A DNA stretch of 60,041 bases, taken from positions 1 through 60,041 of the forward strand of contig CAMDOH010000006.1 of NCBI GenBank assembly GCA_945903605.1, written 5' to 3'. The translations under genes and the position numbers were made by a program. This DNA is from Akkermansia muciniphila (GTDB lineage Bacteria > Verrucomicrobiota > Verrucomicrobiia > Limisphaerales > UBA1100). Shown here piece by piece: positions 34,511-43,524 of this stretch. The notes beneath the pieces are model-generated. The model saw only the letters and a list, made by a program, of their open reading frames with translations, searched no databases and was not told the DNA's origin. Numbering within the stretch: the stretch's first letter is position 1; every line of letters begins with the position of its first letter.

Positions 34511-37009
34511 TTAGTGATTGAACAAAAATTCTTTTGTGTTGAATAGCGCCCAGATCACGTCCTCGAAGGCTTCCTGCTTGGCGGCCGCGGCGGCTGCGTC
34601 TTTTTTATCGGCTGTCTTTTTCTTGATGTGTTCGGTGGCGAGCGTCACTTCGCTGGTACCGGGCTCGCGCGAGAACGCCATGAGATACAACTCGCGAACG
34701 CGCTCTTCATCGGGTCGCGTGTCCTTGGCCAGTCGCGCAGCCGTGCCGGTCGATGCGGCAAGTTTCGTCTGGATGTCGCGCGAGTTGAGCAGATGGAGGC
34801 TCTGCGCAAGGCTGGCATCCGATGAACGCTCGCATTCGCAGGAACTGGAGGAATCGGGCCGGCCGAACACGGTGAGGAAGTAGCTGGACGCGTTATAGCT
34901 GTTATCGGGCAACTGCACGGCGCGCGTTCCCGCTGGCAGACTATCGAATGCGCTTTGCGAGCCCGTGATGCGATCAACAGAATCAAACAACACTTCGGCC
35001 GTGAGGCGCTTGGGATAATAGCGGGCGAAGTAGTGGCGGTCGCGCGCGTTGTGTTCGTTGGGCACTGCGCTGAGCTGGTACGTCGTGGATGTGCAAATGG
35101 CGCGAATCAGCCCCTTCATGTCAAAACCCGTCTTGATGAAGTTCTGCGCCAGACTATCCAGCAGCTCGGGATTGATGGCCGGGTTGGTTTCACGCATGTC
35201 GTCTTCCGGCTCCACAAGGCCGCGGTTCATGAAATGTTTCCAGTAACGGTTCACGAGCGTGTGCGCAAAAAACCGGTTCGAGGGTTGCGCCATCCAATCG
35301 GCCAACGCCTGTCGCGGGTCATCATCAGCGCTGAGATCGTCCAGCGGTTTCTCTCCGAGTCCCGCTGGGGCAACGGACTGATTGTTTTTCTTGTTCGTCG
35401 TGCGAGCTACGCCGCGACGATGGAAAACAACTTCCTCGCCGGGCATCGCGCCGGGCTTGCGGGCCACTTGCGAGAAAAACGCGGTGAAGCTGTAGTAATC
35501 CTGCTGACTCCATTTTTCGTACGGATGATGGTGGCACTGGGCGCATTGCAAACGCGTGCCGAGGAAGAGTTGCGCTGTGTCCTCCATCTGCGTCTGCGCT
35601 GTTTTCGCCTGACGATACCACGCCACTGCCGGGTTCTGCGTCATGTCGCCGGATGCCGCCAAAATCTCGCGTGCGAATTGGTCGTACGGTTTGTTCGCCG
35701 CGAAGCTGTCGCGAATCCAGCCGTGGAACGCGAAGGTGCCGCGTGTGTGATTGACGTTTTCGCGCTTGTTGCGGAGCAGCGCCGCCCATTTGTTGGCAAA
35801 GAAATCCGCGTAATCCGTGCTGGCCAGCAGTGTATCTACCCAGCGATCGCGCTTGGCGGGGTCTTTGCTCGCGAGAAATTCGCGGGATTCTTCACCCGTC
35901 GGCAATCGCCCAGCAATGTCCAGCGAAGTGCGCCGCAGAAATGTTGCGTCGTCACAAATATCCGAGGCGGGCATTCCGACGGACACCAGTTTTCGGAACA
36001 CAATTTCATCAATGAAATTGCGGGCGGCAGGCAGTTTTGCGACGGGCGCACCGAGCGGAACCGTGGCCTGAAACACGCCGACTTTCGCCTGATAACGAAC
36101 CATCACAGCCACGTCGCCGGGCTGGTCAAATAGCTTTAGTTTTCCGTCAGCCTGCGCTTCGCCGACTTCTTTGTCGTTCGCTTCGTAAACGGCCGCGTGC
36201 GTCACATCCTGCCGGCTACCGTCGGAGTACACCGCCGTCACCGTCAACTGCTGCTCTTTTCCCATCGCCAGCGTGCGCGATTTGGGGAACACCTCGATGC
36301 TCGCAATTTTCGGGTCTGTTTCATTGCCGAGCGGGGCGCCCAATCCAATCCAGCGCACGAGCAGTTTGTAATCGTACGAACCCGGCTCCACTCGTTTGCC
36401 GCCGCCGTGCGGAATGATGGAGGCGGCTTTTTGCACGAGCAAGCTCTGCTCGGGTGCGGCAGGGCTCAACCGGCGTCCGCGCGATTCCTTGACGAGATAT
36501 TCGTAGTCTTCCTGCGGCTCGAAGCCGAGCAGCGAGAGGCGGAATCCGTTTTGGCCGCCCGATTTTCCGTGGCATCCGCCGCTGTTGCAGCCGGCCTTGG
36601 TGAAGATGGGGACGATTTGATTTGCGAAATTGATGGGCAGATGTTCCTTCGCCTTCTCAACTTGAATGCTGAGCGCTGACTGCAATCCCTCTTTGCTCTT
36701 GGCGGTGATGGTCGCCGTGCCATCGGCCAGCGGCGTGACCAATCCCTGCGCATCCACTTGCACGATGCCAGCGGGCGCCGATGTGTAGCTGACTTCGCGG
36801 GCGTAATCACGCAGCGAGCCGCCCGCAAATTTTGCGGTGGCCACAAGTTGCTGGCGACTGTCCGCGCCAATCATCTTGATCGCTTTTCCGTCTTGGCCTG
36901 CCTGCGCCTGCAATTGCAGTTCGACGGGCTTGCCCAAATCCGCCGGAGCGGCCTGCAATGCGACTGCGGATACAAGGGCCATCCATATCGCGAGTGTTTG
37001 GTTCTTCAT
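34511..37009 (-). CDS. DUF1549/DUF1553 protein with Ig-like domains and haem motifs
   Basis: This 832-residue secreted protein has a signal peptide (MALVSAVALQAAPA). Residues about 25-115 and 225-310 are Big_2-like Ig domains ('QGLVTPLADGTATITAKS'; 'SIEVFPKSRTLAMGKEQQLT'). Between them is 'AGCNSGGCHGKSGG', a CX4CH motif typical of this group. DUF1549 spans about 325-505 ('NFIDEIVFRKLVSVGMP', 'FLRRTSLDIAGRLPT') and includes a canonical CXXCH in 'LQCAQCHHHPYEKW'. DUF1553 spans about 560-800 ('FAHTLVNRYWKHFMNRGLV'). The two motifs suggest a multihaem c-type cytochrome of unknown role. ATG 37009 gives the signal peptide. It sits 13 bases after one DUF1501 gene and 10 bases before another. Confidence 0.92.
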   Translation of the reverse strand: MKNQTLAIWMALVSAVALQAAPADLGKPVELQLQAQAGQDGKAIKMIGADSRQQLVATAKFAGGSLRDYAREVSYTSAPAGIVQVDAQGLVTPLADGTATITAKSKEGLQSALSIQVEKAKEHLPINFANQIVPIFTKAGCNSGGCHGKSGGQNGFRLSLLGFEPQEDYEYLVKESRGRRLSPAAPEQSLLVQKAASIIPHGGGKRVEPGSYDYKLLVRWIGLGAPLGNETDPKIASIEVFPKSRTLAMGKEQQLTVTAVYSDGSRQDVTHAAVYEANDKEVGEAQADGKLKLFDQPGDVAVMVRYQAKVGVFQATVPLGAPVAKLPAARNFIDEIVFRKLVSVGMPASDICDDATFLRRTSLDIAGRLPTGEESREFLASKDPAKRDRWVDTLLASTDYADFFANKWAALLRNKRENVNHTRGTFAFHGWIRDSFAANKPYDQFAREILAASGDMTQNPAVAWYRQAKTAQTQMEDTAQLFLGTRLQCAQCHHHPYEKWSQQDYYSFTAFFSQVARKPGAMPGEEVVFHRRGVARTTNKKNNQSVAPAGLGEKPLDDLSADDDPRQALADWMAQPSNRFFAHTLVNRYWKHFMNRGLVEPEDDMRETNPAINPELLDSLAQNFIKTGFDMKGLIRAICTSTTYQLSAVPNEHNARDRHYFARYYPKRLTAEVLFDSVDRITGSQSAFDSLPAGTRAVQLPDNSYNASSYFLTVFGRPDSSSSCECERSSDASLAQSLHLLNSRDIQTKLAASTGTAARLAKDTRPDEERVRELYLMAFSREPGTSEVTLATEHIKKKTADKKDAAAAAAKQEAFEDVIWALFNTKEFLFNH

Positions 37010-37022
37010 AATGGTTCTGTTG

Positions 37023-38318
37023 CTAAATGAGTTCTTTGATGGGTTGCATTCCTTGGTCGACCAAGAATTGCGGGCGGCCGGAGAGATCGGTGATGGTTGT
37101 CTCGTTTGCATCGATGCCGATGTTGCGATACATCGTGGCGAAGATTTCCTGAATGTGAACTGGGCGGTCGCTTGCATCGCCGCCTTCGCGGTCGGTAGCG
37201 CCGATGATCTGACCGGTCTTCATGCCGCCGCCAGCCAGCAATGTTCCCATCACGCGCGGCCAATGGTCGCGGCCGGGATTGGCGTTGGAATTCACGCGCG
37301 GCGTGCGACCGAACTCGCCCCAAACCACGACGGTCACGTCGTTGAGCATGCCTCGGTCCGCCAAGTCGCCCACCAACGCGCTCAGCCCGATGTCCAACTG
37401 TGGCAATTGGTTTTTCAAATGGGTAAAATTGTTTTCATGCGTATCCCAACCGCCCCAACTAAGGGTGACAAAGCGCGCGCCAGCCTCCACCAATCTCCGC
37501 GCTGTGCAAAATGATTGCACTTGGTCTCCCGGCGTCTTGTATCGCTCGAGCACCTTGGGATCTTCCTTTTTCAGATCCAACGCATCGACCAATCGGGTGG
37601 ATGTGATGACGCCAAATGCCTGCTGATTGAACGCGTCGAATCCCTCCATCTTGCGTGAGGTGTCGGCGTCGCGCCGCATCCGATCCAAGCTCACGAGCAG
37701 TCCCTTGCGATCTTCCAGACGGTCTGCATTGATGCCGTTGAGCGTCAAATCCGTGCGGCCTTCGCCACCGGGGGCAAATGCCTTGTAAGGCGTGCTCAGA
37801 AATCCTGGCCCAACGGCGTGGCCGTTGAGATCCATATACGCAGGCGCTCCATTATTGCCTGTACCCTGCAATTTGCTCATCACCGAACCGATGCTGGGCC
37901 AGCCTCCCGATGGCATCGGGCGCAGGCGCGAGCGTCCCGTCATGCAGTCAAATGGTTCATGAACTTCCGTTTGTCCGATGGTAGATCGAACGGCCACGAA
38001 TTTATCGAACATGCGCGCCACTCGCGGGAAATGTTCGCAAATGCGAATGCCGGGCACGTTGGTATCGATGGCAGAAAAGTCACCGCGATATTCTTTGGGC
38101 GCTTGTTCTTTGATATCCCACATGTCTGTGTGGGATGGGCCGCCCGGCAGATAAACCATGATGATGGCTTTCTGCCGTTGGGCTGAACCCGCCGCCGATT
38201 CGGCGCGCAATAATTGCGGCAGAGCGAGGCCGCCCATCGCCAAGCCGCCCACTTGAAGGAAATTGCGCCGCGACAACCCGTCGCAAAACCGCGATCTCTT
38301 GCCGTATATTCTCAGCAT
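37023..38318 (-). CDS. DUF1501 family protein, Tat-exported
   Basis: This 431-residue member has the N-terminus MLRIYGKRS then FCDGLSRRNFLQVGGLAMGG, a Tat signal preceded by the conserved CDG. Core motifs are 'MVYLPGGPSHTDMWDIK', '[20 protein letters not shown]' with 'GRDHWPR', and the end 'DLSGRPQFLVDQGMQPIKEL'. The closest relative in the window appears to be the next gene upstream (38390-39685), which has equal length. It is read 13 bases ahead of the DUF1549/DUF1553 gene and so forms the same transcript. Enzymatic activity is unknown. Confidence 0.92.
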   Translation of the reverse strand: MLRIYGKRSRFCDGLSRRNFLQVGGLAMGGLALPQLLRAESAAGSAQRQKAIIMVYLPGGPSHTDMWDIKEQAPKEYRGDFSAIDTNVPGIRICEHFPRVARMFDKFVAVRSTIGQTEVHEPFDCMTGRSRLRPMPSGGWPSIGSVMSKLQGTGNNGAPAYMDLNGHAVGPGFLSTPYKAFAPGGEGRTDLTLNGINADRLEDRKGLLVSLDRMRRDADTSRKMEGFDAFNQQAFGVITSTRLVDALDLKKEDPKVLERYKTPGDQVQSFCTARRLVEAGARFVTLSWGGWDTHENNFTHLKNQLPQLDIGLSALVGDLADRGMLNDVTVVVWGEFGRTPRVNSNANPGRDHWPRVMGTLLAGGGMKTGQIIGATDREGGDASDRPVHIQEIFATMYRNIGIDANETTITDLSGRPQFLVDQGMQPIKELI

Positions 38319-38389
38319 AGTCGTTGTTCTATTAAACGACGCTGGCCGACGAAAGCTCTCCGTCGGCCACGCGTGTTGTTTTCCGCCAA

Positions 38390-39685
38390 CTAAATCAACT
38401 CGCGGATCGGTCCGTAACCGTGACTGACCAGGTGCTGCGGCCGCCCCGACAAGTCCTGAACGGTCGTCTTATTCGCGTCGATCCCCACGTTGTTATAGAG
38501 CGTGGCGAACACTTCAGCGATGTGAACAGGCCGGCTGGCCGGCTCGCCGCCCACGCGATCGGTTTCGCCGATTGCCTGACCGGTCTTCATGCCGCCGCCC
38601 GCAATCAATGCGCCCATGACTCGCGACCAGTGATCGCGTCCGGAATTCATGTTGACGCGCGGTGTGCGGCCAAATTCGCCCCACACAACGACCGTCACAT
38701 CTTTTTCCATGCCGCGCTCGTGCAAATCCTGAACGATGGCCGAAACGCCTCTGTCCAATTCTGGCAATTGGTTTGAGAGCGTGCGGAAGTTGTTGCTGTG
38801 CGAATCCCAGCCGCCGAAGTTCAGCGTGACGAAGCGCGCGCCGGCCTCTACAAGCCTGCGGGCGACCAAGAAGTCTGTCAGTCGACGGCCTTTGCCGGCT
38901 TCGTAGCGCTTGGCGGATTGTGTGGGTTCTTTAGACGATTCCAGCGCCTTGAGCATCTTGCTGGACGTGATCACATCGAACGCCTGATCATTGAATGCGT
39001 CGATGCCGGTCATTTTTCCGGAGCCGTCCACATCGCGACGGAAGGTGTCGAAGCTCGAAAGGAGCGATTTGCGATCGTCCAGACGATCCAGCGTGACGCC
39101 GTTAAGCGTCATGTCCGCCCGACCGCGGCCACTGGGTGAAAAGGCCGCATTCGCGCCGCCGAGGAAGCCGGGCATTCCTGCCGAGCTGCCAGATACGGCC
39201 ACATACGGAGGCGTACCGTAAAGTCCTTGTCCTTTCAATTTGGAGAGCGTCGAGCCGATGGACGGCCAACCTCCTGGAGGCTGCTGTTCGCGCTTGTTGC
39301 GGCCGGTCATGCAGCTGAATGAGCTGTGATCGTCGGCCTGACCCACGACCGTGCGGAGCGCCACAAATTTGTCGAAGTTGGCCGCGACATTCGGCAGATG
39401 CTCGCAGATGCGCACTCCGGGCACTTTCGTCGAGATGGCAGAAAAGTCGCCACGGAATTCCTTCGGCGCGTTTTCCTTGATGTCGTACATGTCGGTGTGC
39501 GACGGCCCGCCCGGCAGATAAATCATGATGATGGCCTTGTGGCCATTTCGAATGCCAGACTGGGATTCTGCTCGAAGCAGATCAGCCAGCCCCATACCGC
39601 CCATTCCGAGCGCGCCCACTTTGAGGAAGTTTCTCCGCGACACTCCGTCGCAGAACGACTGGTTTTTACCGAGGATTGTCAACAT
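38390..39685 (-). CDS. DUF1501 family protein, Tat-exported
   Basis: This 431-residue protein starts MLTILGKNQS then FCDGVSRRNFLKVGALGMGG (Tat motif). The core reads 'MIYLPGGPSHTDMYDIKENA', '[20 protein letters not shown]' and '[20 protein letters not shown]'. Differences from its neighbours concentrate in the middle, for instance 'SSKEPTQSAKRYEAGKGRRL' where the others have 'LSKEDP' type sequence. This suggests divergence in substrate or partner binding while the metal core is kept. It is 65 bases after the upstream paralogue and 71 bases before the downstream one. Confidence 0.92.
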   Translation of the reverse strand: MLTILGKNQSFCDGVSRRNFLKVGALGMGGMGLADLLRAESQSGIRNGHKAIIMIYLPGGPSHTDMYDIKENAPKEFRGDFSAISTKVPGVRICEHLPNVAANFDKFVALRTVVGQADDHSSFSCMTGRNKREQQPPGGWPSIGSTLSKLKGQGLYGTPPYVAVSGSSAGMPGFLGGANAAFSPSGRGRADMTLNGVTLDRLDDRKSLLSSFDTFRRDVDGSGKMTGIDAFNDQAFDVITSSKMLKALESSKEPTQSAKRYEAGKGRRLTDFLVARRLVEAGARFVTLNFGGWDSHSNNFRTLSNQLPELDRGVSAIVQDLHERGMEKDVTVVVWGEFGRTPRVNMNSGRDHWSRVMGALIAGGGMKTGQAIGETDRVGGEPASRPVHIAEVFATLYNNVGIDANKTTVQDLSGRPQHLVSHGYGPIRELI

Positions 39686-39750
39686 ACGTGGTTTTGGGTT
39701 GTCTGTTTTATTTCGGAACGACGGACGGTGCTTCCTGGTGATTCAGATGT

Positions 39751-41091
39751 TCATATTAGCTCGCGCATTGGCGGGCAGTCGGCATCGACCAAATGCTGCG
39801 GGCGGCCGCTGAGGTCGTTGACATTGGTCTTGTGCACATCGATGCCAAGGCCGTGATAAAGCGTCGCGAATACTTCGCCGAATTTGACCGGACGATCCAC
39901 TGCCTCGCCGGCAATGCGGTCGGTCGAACCGATAACTTGTCCGTGCCTCAAGCCGCCGCCAGCAAGCAGCGCGAAGGAAACATTCGGCCAGTGATCGCGC
40001 CCTGCGCCGTTGTTGATCTTGGGCGTGCGACCAAACTCGCCCCAAACAACCACCGACACATCCTTGTCCAACCCACGCTGGTGAATGTCCGTAATCAGCG
40101 CGCTCAACCCTTGATCAAGCAACGGTAAATCCTGACGCAGCGCGCCGAAGTTGTCGCCGTGATGATCCCAGCGGCTGAAGGCGAGCGTCACGCAACGCGC
40201 ACCGGCTTCAACCAATCGCCGGGCAGCAAGAAATTGTTCCATCAATTTCGGCCCGCCATCATCACGATTCTTTGAGTCGCCCTTGCCGTAACTCGCGCGC
40301 ACCGTCGGATCTTCCTTCGAAACATCGAGCGCGTCCATCAGGCGACTGGAGGTCAGCACGCCCAATGCCTGTTCGTTGAAAACGTCCAGTCCTTCCATGA
40401 GCCGGCTTTGGTCGGCGTCTCGACGGAAACGGTCGAAGCTCGAGAGTAAAGATTTGCGGTCGGAGAGACGGTCGAGTGTGACGCCGTTGAGCACCATGTC
40501 TTCCATGCCGCCGCCTTTGTTGGGCTGGAATGGCGCGTGGGCAGGCCCGAGGAATCCGGACACGCCGTTGTCAGACCACGGCGCATGTCCCATTTTCGGC
40601 GCAAGCCCAATGAAGGGCACGATGTCGCGATTGGTGCCACCGCCAATTTTCGAGAGCACTGAGCCGATTGAAGGCCATCCGCCCGGCGGTTGATTTCTTT
40701 CTGTGCGGCCGGTGTTGCACTGAAAGGCGTAGTGACTGCCTGTCGCGCCCACCATGGAGCGGATGATCGAGCACTTGTCCATCAGCTTGGCCATCTTCGG
40801 CAGGTGCTCGCAAATCTGGATGCCATCGACATTGGTGTTGATGGGATTGAAAGCGCCGCGAAATTCACTCGGTGCGTCCGGCTTCAGATCGAACATGTCC
40901 TGATGCGAGGGGCCGCCCGGAAGAAAAATCATGATCACGGCTTTGTGGCCAAGTCGTGTGCCTGCTTTTGCCTCCGCACGGAGCAATTGCGGCAAGGCCA
41001 TTCCGCCGAGGCCGAGCGAGCCGATCCTCAAAAAATTGCGGCGCGTTACGCCGTCGCACAGTTTGTGGGCTGATCCAATGACTTTCAACAT
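39751..41091 (-). CDS. DUF1501 family protein, Tat-exported; first gene of the run
   Basis: This 446-residue protein starts [10 protein letters not shown] then [20 protein letters not shown], with Thr-Arg-Arg in the Tat motif. I use ATG 41091 instead of the track's 41148 because it restores the N-terminus shared with its paralogues. The core shows '[20 protein letters not shown]', '[20 protein letters not shown]' and '[20 protein letters not shown]'. In the middle it resembles the plus-strand pair at the window start ('[19 protein letters not shown]'). It is the promoter-proximal gene of the long minus-strand run. The upstream region holds the terminator of the cyclase gene. Confidence 0.92.
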   Translation of the reverse strand: MLKVIGSAHKLCDGVTRRNFLRIGSLGLGGMALPQLLRAEAKAGTRLGHKAVIMIFLPGGPSHQDMFDLKPDAPSEFRGAFNPINTNVDGIQICEHLPKMAKLMDKCSIIRSMVGATGSHYAFQCNTGRTERNQPPGGWPSIGSVLSKIGGGTNRDIVPFIGLAPKMGHAPWSDNGVSGFLGPAHAPFQPNKGGGMEDMVLNGVTLDRLSDRKSLLSSFDRFRRDADQSRLMEGLDVFNEQALGVLTSSRLMDALDVSKEDPTVRASYGKGDSKNRDDGGPKLMEQFLAARRLVEAGARCVTLAFSRWDHHGDNFGALRQDLPLLDQGLSALITDIHQRGLDKDVSVVVWGEFGRTPKINNGAGRDHWPNVSFALLAGGGLRHGQVIGSTDRIAGEAVDRPVKFGEVFATLYHGLGIDVHKTNVNDLSGRPQHLVDADCPPMRELI

Positions 41092-41159
41092 AGCCGCATT
41101 TGCCTTTCGGTCCGCTTGTTCGACGTTTGATGTTCTGGGATTAGTCACCGAAACTTAAC

Positions 41160-41197
41160 AAAAAAATCGCTTGGCGGCAATACCCGAATCCGAAGCG
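41160..41197 (-). terminator. Probable Rho-independent terminator of the cyclase gene
   Basis: On the minus strand CGCTTCGG pairs with CCG and AAGCG (two-base bulge), closes a loop of about 12 bases, and is followed by ATTTTTTTG. It lies 15 bases after the cyclase stop and separates it from the DUF1501 run, whose promoter should therefore lie in 41092-41160. Confidence 0.55.
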
Positions 41198-41211
41198 GCG
41201 CAGCTGAAGAA

Positions 41212-43332
41212 TTAAGCCTGTGACACGGCTTGCGATTGGATGAGGACGCGATACGCAGGCATCGACTCGGGAAATCCTTTGAGTTGAACCGGCGGCAATT
41301 CGCACAATGGAATTGGCGTGCCGATCCGTTCTTTGGTGGTTTGGTCGATGATCACTTCCATGCAGCCCGCTTGATCGCATAGCCGCGACGCCAGATTCAC
41401 GCGCTGACCGATGACGGTGTAACTCAACCGATCTTTCGACCCCATGCAGCCGACGAGCACTTCGCCCGTGGCAATGCCGACGCCGATTTTCACCGGGTCT
41501 TTGGCGCGCGCGTTCATGCGGTGCCGCTCAAGAACCATTTGCCGGGCGCAACGCACGGCGTTCTCGGCGTCGTTGCCTTTGCTGTGCGGCGTTCCGAAAA
41601 CAGCCATCAATAAATCGCCGACGAATTTATCGACCACGCCGTTGTGCTCATCCACCACACGCGTGAGTGCCGTCATGTGTTCATTGAGCAAGACGATGGT
41701 TTGTTCGGGCGTCATCGGCTCCGTGAGCGAGGTGAATTCACGAATGTCGCAAAACAGGATCGTGACCACCTTTGTCTCGCCGCCCAATCCCAATTCGCCC
41801 TTCATCATCTCCGCAGCCACATCGGGATCGACCACTTTGTTAAGCACGTCCTTGTACTTGTCTCGCATGGCCAGCCCTTCGGCCATGTCATTGAACGCCG
41901 CTGCCAATTGCCCCATCTCATCGCCCGACCGCTGCGGAAGGCGCACATCGTAATTCCCATTTTTGATCTGTCGTGCCGCGCCAGTCAGGCTCCTCAATGG
42001 CCGCGCCAAATTGATCGAGAGAGCCCAGCTCAGTGCGATGGAGATCAATGCCAGTACGCCAGCGATGAAAAATATCTGGCTGCGCAATTCTTGCATGCCC
42101 GTCAACGTGTCAGCCCAAGAATACAAGCCCACTTTGTAAGCCACCGGCAGTTTCGATCCCGCATTCATCGGCGCCACAAACACCCTGTGCGGCACTCCAT
42201 CCAATTGCACCAGCGGCAGCGAATGCGCGACTTTGTCCTCGCCAATATTCAGAGAGAGCATTGGGGATAATTGCCGCTGTGTGGCCGCTGGAATTGTCCA
42301 AGAATGCAGCCGTCCATCGCCCCAAATGCCGCTCTTCATTGCGCTGACTTCATTGATTCTCTCTTCGCCGCGTTCCTGAAACGGAAATCCCAGCACCAGC
42401 GTCCCCACTATCTTCGACCCGTCCTCGTCATGAACCGGGGTCGAGATTGTCTCCACCAAATGTCCCGCTCGCCCGATTTCCAGATGCACGTAGCCCACCT
42501 GTTGCGAGTCGGTTTGCGCCAATGATTGCGCCAGCTCGCCCATTCTCAACCGGAACGCCCGACGAAATGCGGTGTCAAAAAAACTCTCTGCCCGATGCGG
42601 TGCCGGCAACGCTTGGCCCTCTGCATCGATAAAAATCATGTACGATGCTGTCCGCGCGCCCGGCATTTTCGGCCTCGGCTCCGATTCCGCAGGAGTGTCG
42701 CCAAAGCGGATGGCCGCAGCGGCTGGCCTCGGCACGGCGGTTGTCTTTGCCATTCCGGTTCCTGAAGAATTGGTGGCGCCCGGCCTCTCGAATACTTTCG
42801 CCATTTTGTCGATCTCGCCAGCCAGCCTCACTTTGATCTCACGCTGTGCGGCGGTGGACATCCCTGCCATATCGCCCGTCAACAGCGACGCTCCAAATTT
42901 GGCGGCTGGCAATGGGCTGTCACCCGTGATGCGCGTCGCCCATTCCCTCAACGTGATCGACATTTGGGCGCGCGCCTCATCACGGATCTTGCGCGCATCA
43001 TCCTCTCCCAACTCCTCGTGCAGTCTTTGAAATTCCTCGGCCAGCACGCGCTGAAGTTGCAGATGCGCCAGTTGATAAAGTCGCCCCGAATTTCGCTGCG
43101 ACATCGCCAGCCGAACTGCGGATTGCGTGGTGAATTCGGCACTCTTTTGTCGCGCCACCCCCAACCGCGCTTCCTGTTCCTGCGGCAAATAAGCGATCTG
43201 CGCCGCCGCATGTTGCTGGAACAGCCGGTCGTAAGTCAGCACGACACGGCTTTGCGTGAGCCACAAAGTGACTCCCGAAACCGTGGCCACCGCCGCCAAA
43301 AAAGCCATCAATAATTTGACCCTGAAATTCAT
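41212..43332 (-). CDS. Membrane class III adenylate/guanylate cyclase with HAMP domain
   Basis: This 706-residue protein starts with a membrane segment ('LLMAFLAAVATVSGVTLWL'), then a periplasmic sensor region of about 400 residues with no recognised domain, a second membrane helix ('FFIAGVLALISIALSWAL'), a HAMP domain ('RPLRSLTGAARQIKNGNYDV') and a C-terminal cyclase domain. Metal Asp residues occur in 'LFCDIREFT' and 'VDKFVGDLLMAVFG', and the transition-state Asn/Arg in 'VNLASRL'. The substrate-binding Lys in 'DKFVGD' and Thr in 'SYTVIG' favour ATP as substrate. ATG 43332 is chosen because homology begins there. It is probably a sensor for an extracellular signal. Confidence 0.9.
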   Translation of the reverse strand: MNFRVKLLMAFLAAVATVSGVTLWLTQSRVVLTYDRLFQQHAAAQIAYLPQEQEARLGVARQKSAEFTTQSAVRLAMSQRNSGRLYQLAHLQLQRVLAEEFQRLHEELGEDDARKIRDEARAQMSITLREWATRITGDSPLPAAKFGASLLTGDMAGMSTAAQREIKVRLAGEIDKMAKVFERPGATNSSGTGMAKTTAVPRPAAAAIRFGDTPAESEPRPKMPGARTASYMIFIDAEGQALPAPHRAESFFDTAFRRAFRLRMGELAQSLAQTDSQQVGYVHLEIGRAGHLVETISTPVHDEDGSKIVGTLVLGFPFQERGEERINEVSAMKSGIWGDGRLHSWTIPAATQRQLSPMLSLNIGEDKVAHSLPLVQLDGVPHRVFVAPMNAGSKLPVAYKVGLYSWADTLTGMQELRSQIFFIAGVLALISIALSWALSINLARPLRSLTGAARQIKNGNYDVRLPQRSGDEMGQLAAAFNDMAEGLAMRDKYKDVLNKVVDPDVAAEMMKGELGLGGETKVVTILFCDIREFTSLTEPMTPEQTIVLLNEHMTALTRVVDEHNGVVDKFVGDLLMAVFGTPHSKGNDAENAVRCARQMVLERHRMNARAKDPVKIGVGIATGEVLVGCMGSKDRLSYTVIGQRVNLASRLCDQAGCMEVIIDQTTKERIGTPIPLCELPPVQLKGFPESMPAYRVLIQSQAVSQA

Positions 43333-43524
43333 TCCAACTCGAAGAACGCTTCCCGATGTAGTGCCCTTACATTGCCAGCGCACCGAACAAAGGGCAAGCT
43401 CAGCCATCCCGCTTCTCTGATGACGCCCGCGCCCGGCCACCGCCTTCAAAACTTCTCAGCCTGTCTCCAAATAAAATCATCGCTTGCTCTGTGGGCGCAT
43501 AATACGCACAGTCCCCGCTTTTGT

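Noticed and set aside
34955-36133. 392-codon ORF on the plus strand
   Set aside because: It is antisense to the DUF1549/DUF1553 gene.
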